Positions 1 through 5,084 of a DNA stretch of 6,461 nucleotides are shown here, piece after piece. Positions within the stretch are counted from its first letter, which is position 1; each line of letters opens with the position of its first letter. The DNA is from Betaproteobacteria bacterium (lineage in GTDB: Bacteria; Pseudomonadota; Gammaproteobacteria; Burkholderiales; Usitatibacteraceae), in the NCBI GenBank assembly GCA_003105245.1, contig PQAI01000265.1, positions 531-6,991 on the forward strand, read 5' to 3'. The position numbers were made by a program, and so were the translations under genes. The notes beneath the pieces are model-generated. The model saw only the letters and a program-made list of their open reading frames with translations, made no database searches and was not told where the DNA came from.

Positions 1-701
1 AGCGTCCGGTCCTGCAGCAGGTCCGGCCGCCGCGCGTATGTCCTGGCGAGGGCCTGCTTGCGCCGCCACCTCGCGATCGCTGCGTGGTTCCCGGAAAGAA
101 GCACCTCCGGCACCCGCTCGCCCTTCCACTCCTCCGGCCGCGTGTAGTGCGGCCAGTCCAGCAAGCCCTCCGAGAAGGAGTCCTGCGACGCGCTTCCGGC
201 GTCGTTGAGGCTTCCCGGCAGGAGCCTCACGATGGCGTCGATCACCACCATCGCGGGGAGCTCCCCGCCCGAGGTCACGTAGTCGCCGATCGAGATCTCC
301 CGGTCCACCCGGCGCTCGATCAGGCGCTCGTCCACCCCCTCGTAGCGTCCGGCGATGAGCACGAGGCCCGGCGCCATCGCGAGCTCCCTCGCGATCGAAT
401 CCGTAAGACGCTCGCCCTGCGGCGAGAGAAGCAATACCTGCGGCCCTTCCACCCCGGCGGCGCGCTGCCGTGCCACCGCGGCGTCGATGCAATCCTCCAG
501 CGGCCCGGGGAGCATCACCATCCCCGGCCCCCCGCCGTACGGCCTGTCGTCGACCGTGCGGTGCGGGTCGCTCACGAAATCGCGCGGGTTCCACGCCCGG
601 AAGTCGAAGCCGCCCTCCTCCAGCGCGCGCCGCGTGATGCCGTGGCGGGTGACCGCCTCGAACATCTCCGGGAAGATCGTGACCACGTCGAATCGCATCA
701 T
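1..701 (-). CDS. trmD: tRNA (guanine-N1-)-methyltransferase TrmD, C-terminus cut by window edge
   Basis: SPOUT-class methyltransferase that uses S-adenosylmethionine to methylate N1 of G37 in tRNAs reading CNN codons, which suppresses +1 frameshifting; a cytoplasmic homodimer. 233 residues are visible and the family is usually about 240-255, so only a short C-terminal tail is missing. Clear family blocks are the N-terminus [12 protein letters not shown] (3-14), the [14 protein letters not shown] block (48-61), LLLSPQG (90-96), GRYEGVDER (118-126) and [14 protein letters not shown] (137-150), the last three forming the trefoil-knot SAM site. [18 protein letters not shown] (172-189) holds D174, equivalent to the catalytic Asp of E. 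coli TrmD, and LLSGNHAAI is at 201-209. The start is ambiguous between two tandem ATGs (701 and 698). The first shares its A with the rimM TGA stop and there is only a weak Shine-Dalgarno match, so translational coupling to rimM is likely. rplS would be expected next, beyond the left edge. Confidence 0.97.
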   Translation of the reverse strand, partial: MMRFDVVTIFPEMFEAVTRHGITRRALEEGGFDFRAWNPRDFVSDPHRTVDDRPYGGGPGMVMLPGPLEDCIDAAVARQRAAGVEGPQVLLLSPQGERLTDSIARELAMAPGLVLIAGRYEGVDERLIERRVDREISIGDYVTSGGELPAMVVIDAIVRLLPGSLNDAGSASQDSFSEGLLDWPHYTRPEEWKGERVPEVLLSGNHAAIARWRRKQALARTYARRPDLLQDRT

Positions 702-1279
702 CAGACGTCGTACCCCGCTTCCCATTCGACCGTGATGCGCCCCGCCTCCCGGTCGACCGACTTCACGAAATCCGCGACGAAGGGAATGAGGCGCTCCCTG
801 CCGCCGCGCACGACCAGCACGTCCGACCCGCCGGTCCGCAGCAATTCCTCGACCTGCCCGAGCTTCTCGCCCTGCAGGTTCACCACCTCGAGCCCCACCA
901 GGTCCACCCAGTAGAACTCGCCCTGCGCGGCTTCCCCGAGATCGTCCCGGGTCACCGCCACGTCGAGCCCGCGCAGGAGCTCGGCGGCGTTGCGATCGTC
1001 GACCCCCTCGAGCTTGGCGCTCACCGCGGCGGGACGGACCTTGAAGTCCTGCTGCACCGCCGAGCGCCATCCCGATTTCGTGCGCAGCCACCACCGGGGG
1101 TGCCGCGCGAGGCCGTCGGGATCCTCGGTGAAGGTCTTGAGCTTGATCCAGCCCTGGATGCCGAAGGGGCCGAGGATGCGCCCCATCACCACCAACCGCG
1201 ACTCGTCCCCCGCGTACGGGGAGCCGGCGGGATTACTGGGCGGCTGCTTCGGGCTTGGCGGCGATTTGGGCCTTGCCAC
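701..1279 (-). CDS. rimM: Ribosome maturation factor RimM
   Basis: 16S rRNA-processing and 30S assembly factor that binds S19 and helps mature the 30S head. It has two beta-barrel domains. The N-terminal RimM domain starts near residue 29 ([16 protein letters not shown] at 29-44, then [12 protein letters not shown] at 91-102). The PRC-barrel domain follows ([12 protein letters not shown] at 122-133, GSDVLVV at 151-157, LIPFV at 164-168). The start is uncertain. The extent given uses a GTG at 1279, which gives 192 residues and overlaps the last 47 bases of rpsP. It adds a Pro/Ser-rich extension of about 28 residues that the fold does not need. Alternatives are TTG at 1195, GTG at 1192 or 1189, and ATG at 1186, giving 161-164 residues. 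The 12 codons between the rpsP stop and 1195 that follow AAT all end in G or C, which mildly favours the long form. A GGGGGA sequence 10 bases before the TTG could serve the short form, although it lies partly in a hairpin. The 3' end overlaps the trmD start. Confidence 0.95.
   Translation of the reverse strand: MARPKSPPSPKQPPSNPAGSPYAGDESRLVVMGRILGPFGIQGWIKLKTFTEDPDGLARHPRWWLRTKSGWRSAVQQDFKVRPAAVSAKLEGVDDRNAAELLRGLDVAVTRDDLGEAAQGEFYWVDLVGLEVVNLQGEKLGQVEELLRTGGSDVLVVRGGRERLIPFVADFVKSVDREAGRITVEWEAGYDV
1207..1222 (-). promoter_or_regulatory. Hairpin upstream of the internal rimM start codons
   Basis: On the rimM mRNA strand, CCCCG (1221-1217) and CGGGG (1212-1208) form a perfect 5-bp stem closed by a UACG tetraloop, with a possible extra U-G pair. 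The 3' arm overlaps the only purine-rich Shine-Dalgarno-like run (GGGGGA) ahead of the TTG/GTG/ATG cluster at 1195-1186. If rimM starts there, the hairpin would limit ribosome access. That would fit the known low synthesis of RimM and TrmD relative to the ribosomal proteins of this operon in E. coli. The stem is seen in the sequence; the regulatory role is inference. Confidence 0.35.
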
Positions 1280-1508
1280 GCTTGATCAGCTTCTTCACCG
1301 CGTCCGAGGGCTGCGCGCCCCGGGACACCCAGTGGGCGACGCGATCGAGCTCGATCCGGAAACCCGGTTCGTTCTCGGCGGCCTTGGGGTTGTAGAAGCC
1401 GATGCGCTCGATGAAGCGCCCGTCGCGCGGCATGCGCGAATCGGCGACGACGATGTTGTAGAAGGGGCGGTTCTTCGCGCCGCCGCGCGCCATCCTGATG
1501 ACGACCAT
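1233..1508 (-). CDS. rpsP: 30S ribosomal protein S16
   Basis: Small-subunit ribosomal protein that binds 16S rRNA early and stabilises the 5' domain. It is 91 residues long, typical for proteobacterial S16 (E. coli has 82), with the extra residues in an Ala/Lys-rich tail (76-91). Diagnostic blocks are [20 protein letters not shown] (1-20), VADSR (21-25), the [13 protein letters not shown] segment (29-41) and [16 protein letters not shown] (54-69), all collinear with E. coli S16. The ATG at 1508 is preceded by GGAG (1518-1515) with 6-base spacing, which fixes the start. It is the first gene of an rpsP-rimM-trmD transcription unit with its own promoter upstream. Unlike E. coli, where ffh is the next gene upstream, a substrate-binding protein gene intervenes here. 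Confidence 0.98.
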   Translation of the reverse strand: MVVIRMARGGAKNRPFYNIVVADSRMPRDGRFIERIGFYNPKAAENEPGFRIELDRVAHWVSRGAQPSDAVKKLIKRGKAQIAAKPEAAAQ

Positions 1509-1520
1509 TTATGGCTCCAT

Positions 1521-1535
1521 CCCGTTGAAAACGGG
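1521..1535 (-). promoter_or_regulatory. Hairpin just upstream of the rpsP ribosome-binding site
   Basis: In the rpsP leader, CCCGTT (1535-1530) and AACGGG (1526-1521) form a perfect 6-bp stem with a 3-base UUC loop. The stem ends two bases before the GGAG Shine-Dalgarno sequence at 1518-1515. A second GC stem lies at 1557-1572. Placement beside the ribosome-binding site suggests translational control or mRNA stabilisation. I do not recognise a described S16 leader motif, and the regulatory role is inferred from position only. Confidence 0.35.
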
Positions 1536-1556
1536 TAACGGTTGCTGAAAGTGCCC

Positions 1557-1572
1557 CCGGGGGCGACCCCGG
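1557..1572 (-). promoter_or_regulatory. GC-rich leader hairpin of the rpsP transcript
   Basis: On the minus strand, CCGGGG (1572-1567) can pair with CCCCGG (1562-1557) around a UCGC loop. The lower part also forms the perfect palindrome CCCCCGGGGG (1554-1563). It falls about 12 bases after the expected transcription start of the rpsP promoter, so it would be near the 5' end of the mRNA, where it could protect the transcript or form part of a leader structure with the hairpin at 1521-1535. No U-tract follows, so it is not an intrinsic terminator. Confidence 0.3.
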
Positions 1573-1590
1573 AAGCGGGAAAAGCATTGA

Positions 1591-1619
1591 ATTATAAGGA
1601 ATTGCCGGGCTTCACGCAA
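1591..1619 (-). promoter_or_regulatory. Sigma70-type promoter of rpsP-rimM-trmD
   Basis: The minus strand carries a perfect -10 hexamer TATAAT (1596-1591) and a -35 hexamer TTGCGT (1619-1614, matching the first three consensus bases), separated by exactly 17 bases. It sits in one of the few AT-rich patches of this GC-rich window. Transcription is expected to start near 1584, giving a leader of roughly 75 bases before rpsP. The promoter lies 57 bases past the stop of the upstream substrate-binding protein gene, so the ribosomal block does not depend on read-through from it. Confidence 0.8.
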
Positions 1620-1641
1620 GCCACCCGTTCCCCGCAATCCC

Positions 1642-1668
1642 CCGCGACCTCCGCGACCTCCGCGGAGG
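1642..1668 (-). terminator. Candidate 3' hairpin after the substrate-binding protein gene, no U-tract; overlaps a 9-bp tandem repeat
   Basis: Seven bases after the TAG stop, CCTCCGCG (1668-1661) and CGCGGAGG (1655-1648) form a perfect 8-bp GC stem with a GAGGU loop. The hairpin is built from a short tandem repeat: on the plus strand, CCGCGACCT occurs twice in a row (1642-1650 and 1651-1659) and a third copy is begun. There is no run of T after the stem, so this is not a classical intrinsic terminator. It may assist Rho-dependent termination or protect the 3' end, or it may be simple replication-slippage repeat. Confidence 0.3.
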
Positions 1669-1675
1669 GAGGCTT

Positions 1676-2782
1676 CTAGAAGCGGAACTGGCCGCTCTTG
1701 CCGATGACCGCCAGCTCGACGTAGTGGTTGCCGTGGCGGCGGTCGGGGCCGAACTGCACCACGTAGCCCCCGACGTCGAGGCTGCCCAGGCCATTGAGTG
1801 CCCGGTAGAGGCTCTCCCGGTTGAGGTCGCGGCCGGCCCGGCGCATGGCCTCCGTGAGCACCTTGGCGGCGATGCAGGCCTCGAGGTTGGTGTAGTTGAG
1901 CTCCGGGATGCCGGCCTTGCGGATGGCCTCGCCGCATTCCTTGACCACCGGCACGGCCGCCTTGTTCGGCGGCGGGACGACGCCGGCCACGGAGATTCCC
2001 GCGGCGTCCGGCCCCGCGGCCTTGGCGAGCTGGCTCGGACCCACGAAGGAGAGCGAGGTGATGTTGTAGGGCTTGCCGGCCGCCTTGAGGCCCCTCACGA
2101 CCTGCGTGGTGGCCCCATAGAGGGTGGTCGCCACGACCACCTGCGGATCGCTCGCGATGATGGCCTCGATCTGGGCCTTGTCCACGTTCGCGTTGCGCTT
2201 CAACTTCACGCCCACGGCCTTCTTGCCCGCGCGTTGCATGATCCGCTCGACGGTGGCGTAGTTCTGGTTGCCGATCTCGTCGTCGTAGTGCACCACGGTG
2301 ACGCGGTCCGCGCCGAGGTTGCCCCAGTGCTCGAGGATCTTCTCGAGCTCGTCGGCGTAGGAGGCGCGCACGACGAACACGAAGGGGTTCTGGCGGTGGA
2401 TGGCGTCCGCCCCGGTGAAGGGCGCGAAGAAGGGCACCTTCCTCTCCTTCACGATCGGCATGGCGTCGAGCGAGAGCGTGGCGGAGGCGAATCCGAAGAG
2501 CGCGATGGCGCCTTGCTCGTTGACCAGCTTCACCGCGTTGGCGCCGGCGGTCTTGCGGTCGTTCCTGTCGTCGAGGGAGACGAGCTCGACCGTCCGGCCG
2601 TGGATCCCGCCCGCCTCGTTCACCCGGCGGAACCAGGCGGCCGCGCCGTCGCGGATGTCCTTTCCGATCTCGGCGTTGGAGCCGGTGAGGGGAGCCGACT
2701 GGCCCACGACGATCTTCTCGGCCGCCGCGCACGCCAGGGAAAGGGTCGCGGCCGCCGCCGCGAGGATTGCGGTGAAACGCAT
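1676..2782 (-). CDS. Periplasmic substrate-binding protein of a branched-chain amino acid-type (Leu/Ile/Val family) ABC transporter, orphan
   Basis: A 368-residue type I periplasmic binding protein (Peripla_BP_6/LivJ-LivK-like). Residues 1-21 form a Sec signal peptide: basic start, Ala/Leu core, likely cleavage after the Ala run before EKIVVG. The mature start IVVGQSAPLTGSNAEIGKD (24-42) and AAAWFRRVNEAGGIHGRTVEL (47-67) are the family signature. The first lobe continues to PFFAPFTGADAIHR (117-130), and VTVVHYDDEIGNQNY (161-175) opens the second lobe. C283 and C303 could form a disulfide. The family binds leucine/isoleucine/valine, other amino acids, amides, urea or aromatic acids; the ligand cannot be told here. 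The ATG is preceded by a strong GGAGG (2795-2791) at 8-base spacing. It lies 60 bp downstream of ffh in the same direction with no evident terminator or convincing promoter between, so it may be cotranscribed with ffh. No permease or ATPase gene is in the window. Confidence 0.93.
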   Translation of the reverse strand: MRFTAILAAAAATLSLACAAAEKIVVGQSAPLTGSNAEIGKDIRDGAAAWFRRVNEAGGIHGRTVELVSLDDRNDRKTAGANAVKLVNEQGAIALFGFASATLSLDAMPIVKERKVPFFAPFTGADAIHRQNPFVFVVRASYADELEKILEHWGNLGADRVTVVHYDDEIGNQNYATVERIMQRAGKKAVGVKLKRNANVDKAQIEAIIASDPQVVVATTLYGATTQVVRGLKAAGKPYNITSLSFVGPSQLAKAAGPDAAGISVAGVVPPPNKAAVPVVKECGEAIRKAGIPELNYTNLEACIAAKVLTEAMRRAGRDLNRESLYRALNGLGSLDVGGYVVQFGPDRRHGNHYVELAVIGKSGQFRF

Positions 2783-2842
2783 CGGGAACGCCTCCGGAAT
2801 GGTTGGGCGTTATGTTATCGCGGAACCGGGGCTATCGTCCGC

Positions 2843-4192
2843 TCAACGCATCCCGGGCAGCATGCCCTTCATGTTGCGCATCATCTTGGCGAGCCCGCCC
2901 GAGCGCATCATCTTCATCATCTTCTGCATCTGCTCGAACTGGTTGAGGAGGCGGTTCACCTCCTGCACCGGAACGCCCGCCCCCGCCGCGATGCGCCGCT
3001 TGCGGGAGGCCTTGATGAGCTCGGGCTTGCGCCGCTCCGCGGGCGTCATCGAGTCGATGATGCCCTCGGTGCGCCGGATCGACTTCTCCTGCAGGTCGGG
3101 CGACTTCGACGCCGCCTGCGTGAGCTGGGCGGGCAGCTTGTCCATGAGCGCGGACACGCCCCCCATCTTCTTCATCTGCTGGATCTGCGCCTTGAAGTCG
3201 TCGAGGTCGAAGTCCTTGCCCTTCTTGAACTTCTCGGCGAGCTTCCTCGCCTCGCCCTCGTCGACCGACTTCCTCGCCTCCTCCACGAGCGAGACGATGT
3301 CGCCCATGCCCAGGATGCGCGAGGCCATGCGCTCGGGGAAGAAGGGCTCGAGGCCGTCCATCTTCTCCGACACGCCGGCGAACTTGATGGGCACGCCCGT
3401 GACGGCGCGCACCGAGAGCGCGGCACCCCCGCGGGCGTCGCCGTCGAGCTTGGTGAGGACCACGCCGGTGAGGGGCAGCGCCTCCGAGAAGGCCTTGGCG
3501 ACGTTCACCGCGTCCTGGCCCTGCATGGAGTCGACGACGAAGAGCGTTTCCACGGGGCGCACGGCGCCGTGGATCGCCTTCACCTCGGCCATCATGGCCT
3601 CGTCGATGGCCAGGCGACCGGCGGTGTCGACGATCAGGACGTCGTAGTAGTGCTTGCGGGCCCAGTCGAGCGCGCCGGCGGCGATCTCCAGGGGCTTCTG
3701 CGAGGGCTCCGACGGATAGAGGTCGATCGCGAGCTGGGAGGCGAGGGTCTTCAGCTGCTCGATGGCCGCGGGGCGGTAGATGTCCACCGAGACCATGAGC
3801 ACCTTCTTCTTCGAGCCCTTGAGGAGCCGCGCGAGCTTGCCCGCGCTCGTGGTCTTGCCCGCGCCCTGCAGGCCCGCGAGCAGGATGACCGCGGGCGGCT
3901 GCGTGGCGAGGTCGAGGCCGGCGGCCGAGCCGCCCATGAGGGCCACCAGCTCGTCGTGGACCACGCCCACGAGCGCCTGGCCGGGCGTGAGGCTTCCGAT
4001 CACCTCCTGGCCCAGCGCCTTTTCCTTCACGCGCGCCACGAAGTCCTTGACCACCGGCAGGCCCACGTCGGCTTCCAGCAGCGCCATGCGCACCTCGCGC
4101 AGCGCCTCGGAGACGTTGTCCTCCGTGAGGCGGGCATGGCCGCGCATCGTCTTGATGACGGAGGAAAGTCGCTGCGTCAGTGCGTCGAGCAT
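2843..4192 (-). CDS. ffh: Signal recognition particle protein Ffh (SRP54)
   Basis: SRP GTPase that, with 4.5S RNA, binds signal sequences of nascent inner-membrane proteins and delivers ribosomes to FtsY. It has 449 residues (E. coli 453), full length. The N domain (1-~95) carries RLTEDNVSEALREVRMALLEADV (21-43). The G domain has the P-loop GLQGAGKTT (107-115), DIYRPAA (137-143), DTAGR (189-193), TKLDGDARGG (247-256) and GVSEKMDGLEPF (273-284). After the linker near LGMGD (294-298) the methionine-rich M domain holds the 4.5S RNA-binding segment SMTPAERRKPELIKASRKRR (381-400), IAAGAG and a Met-rich C-terminal end. The start at 4192 matches the family N-terminus (MLDALTQRLS), but no Shine-Dalgarno sequence precedes it (the upstream bases are pyrimidine-rich). 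It is divergent from the ypjD/corE homologue across 46 bp, as in E. coli. Confidence 0.98.
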   Translation of the reverse strand: MLDALTQRLSSVIKTMRGHARLTEDNVSEALREVRMALLEADVGLPVVKDFVARVKEKALGQEVIGSLTPGQALVGVVHDELVALMGGSAAGLDLATQPPAVILLAGLQGAGKTTSAGKLARLLKGSKKKVLMVSVDIYRPAAIEQLKTLASQLAIDLYPSEPSQKPLEIAAGALDWARKHYYDVLIVDTAGRLAIDEAMMAEVKAIHGAVRPVETLFVVDSMQGQDAVNVAKAFSEALPLTGVVLTKLDGDARGGAALSVRAVTGVPIKFAGVSEKMDGLEPFFPERMASRILGMGDIVSLVEEARKSVDEGEARKLAEKFKKGKDFDLDDFKAQIQQMKKMGGVSALMDKLPAQLTQAASKSPDLQEKSIRRTEGIIDSMTPAERRKPELIKASRKRRIAAGAGVPVQEVNRLLNQFEQMQKMMKMMRSGGLAKMMRNMKGMLPGMR

Positions 4193-4238
4193 GGGAAGGG
4201 CCGCGGGGGAATTGGTGTAGACTTCAGTCGCCCCGAAA

Positions 4239-5072
4239 ATGAGCGACTCGGCCCTCTATTTTAGCACCGCGGCCTGCTGGCTCGCCCTGGCGGCGATCGC
4301 CTGGCGGACCGCCCGTGCCGCCGCGCCCGCGGCCTCGCCCGCTCCCGGCGGCGCCTTCCGCCTCGAGGCGGTGCTGCTGCCCGTGGCGCTGGTGCTGCAC
4401 GGCATGCTCGTCTACTCGGGCGTGCTCGCCGACGAGGGGTTGAACCTCGGCGTCTCCAACTCGATCTCGCTCATCATCTGGCTCACCGTGGCCATCTACT
4501 GGCTCGCGAGCCTCGCGGTGCCGGGGCTGGCGAGCATCCAGGGCCTGTGGGCGCCGGTGGCGCTCGCGGCCGTGATCCTGCAGGCGCTGGTGCCGTCGCA
4601 CTACCTCGTGCACTACGGCGGCGACCCGCTCTTCACGCTGCACTTCGCCATCGCGATGCTCGCCTACAGCCTGTTCATCGTGGCCACGATGCACGCGGTG
4701 GTCATGCTCGCCGAGCAGAAGTGGCTGCACCGCGGCGTGATGCCGCCGTTCCTGAGGAGCCTGCCGCCGCTGCTGGAGATGGAGGCGCTCCTCTTCCGCA
4801 TCCTCTTCGCCGCCTTCGTGCTGCTCACGCTCACCGTGGTCTCGGGGATCTTCTTCTCCGAGCAGCTCTTCAAGCGCCCGTTCCAGTTCACCCACAAGAC
4901 CGTCTTCGGGATGCTCTCCTGGGCCATCTTCGGCTCGCTCCTGTGGGGCCGCTACTTCCGCGGCTGGCGGGGAAAGCGCGCCGTGTACTGGACGCTCTGG
5001 GGATTCGCCGCGCTCCTGCTCGCGTACCTGGGCAGCAAGTTCGTCCTCGAGATCATCCTCAAGCGGGGCTGA
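4239..5072 (+). CDS. ypjD: CcsA/YpjD-like integral membrane protein (cytochrome c assembly protein family)
   Basis: A 277-residue polytopic inner-membrane protein with about eight predicted helices (roughly 5-25, 43-62, 73-94, 103-118, 133-157, 185-206, 221-237, 249-272). It belongs to the Cytochrom_C_asm/CcsA-like family, YpjD (also called CorE) subgroup. Recognisable parts are SLIIWLTVAIYWL (77-89), a His-bearing loop PSHYLVHYGG (119-128), LHFAIAMLAYSLF (134-146) and the C-terminal HKTVFGMLSWAIFGSLLWGR (219-238) with GWRGKRAVYWTL (242-253). I do not see the Trp-rich WWD heme-handling motif of true cytochrome c synthetases, so a role in heme delivery is not supported; the function of the subgroup is poorly defined. 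Position next to a CorB-type protein, as in E. coli, suggests a shared membrane or ion-related role. The start has no clear Shine-Dalgarno sequence, but it agrees with the family N-terminus just before helix 1. Its stop is 12 bp before the next gene. Confidence 0.88.
   Translation: MSDSALYFSTAACWLALAAIAWRTARAAAPAASPAPGGAFRLEAVLLPVALVLHGMLVYSGVLADEGLNLGVSNSISLIIWLTVAIYWLASLAVPGLASIQGLWAPVALAAVILQALVPSHYLVHYGGDPLFTLHFAIAMLAYSLFIVATMHAVVMLAEQKWLHRGVMPPFLRSLPPLLEMEALLFRILFAAFVLLTLTVVSGIFFSEQLFKRPFQFTHKTVFGMLSWAIFGSLLWGRYFRGWRGKRAVYWTLWGFAALLLAYLGSKFVLEIILKRG
4258..4266 (-). promoter_or_regulatory. Candidate extended -10 promoter for ffh, inside the divergent membrane-protein gene
   Basis: The minus strand reads TGCTAAAAT (4266-4258), an extended -10 element (TGn plus a hexamer matching TATAAT at five of six positions). 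I see no good -35 hexamer at 16-18 bp spacing, which an extended -10 can compensate for. Transcription would start near 4251, leaving a leader of about 58 bases before ffh. The element lies over codons 7-9 of the plus-strand gene, which there uses TAT and TTT, the only such codons for Tyr and Phe in that gene. Confidence 0.45.
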
Positions 5073-5084
5073 GGGCCCGCCCCG

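Noticed and set aside
1557..1572. Intrinsic terminator between the binding protein gene and rpsP
   Set aside because: The stem lies downstream of the rpsP promoter and has no following U-tract. It is better read as leader structure.
1509..2732. A 407-codon minus-strand frame overlapping the binding protein gene in another frame, and a similar plus-strand frame at 84-914 opposite trmD and rimM
   Set aside because: Arg/Gly/Pro-rich translations with no family resemblance, explained by third-position GC of the true genes.
2723..2782. Possible lipoprotein signal at Cys18 of the binding protein
   Set aside because: The residues before the Cys are LSLA, with Ser rather than Leu at -3. A normal signal-peptidase I site in the Ala run before EK fits better.
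2783..2842. A promoter for the binding protein gene in the ffh gap (TAACAT as -10, TTGAGC as -35)
   Set aside because: The hexamers are 23 bases apart and the -10 matches only four positions, so it is not convincing.
4195..4223. A promoter for the ypjD homologue with TAGACT as -10
   Set aside because: Only four matches to consensus and no -35 at 16-18 bp. A promoter must exist near here, but I cannot place it.
1724..4264. A very long plus-strand open frame (about 846 codons) antisense to the binding protein gene and ffh
   Set aside because: It is a GC-skew shadow: the translation is dominated by Arg, Gly, His, Leu, Glu and Val without domains, and it lies opposite two full-length recognisable proteins.
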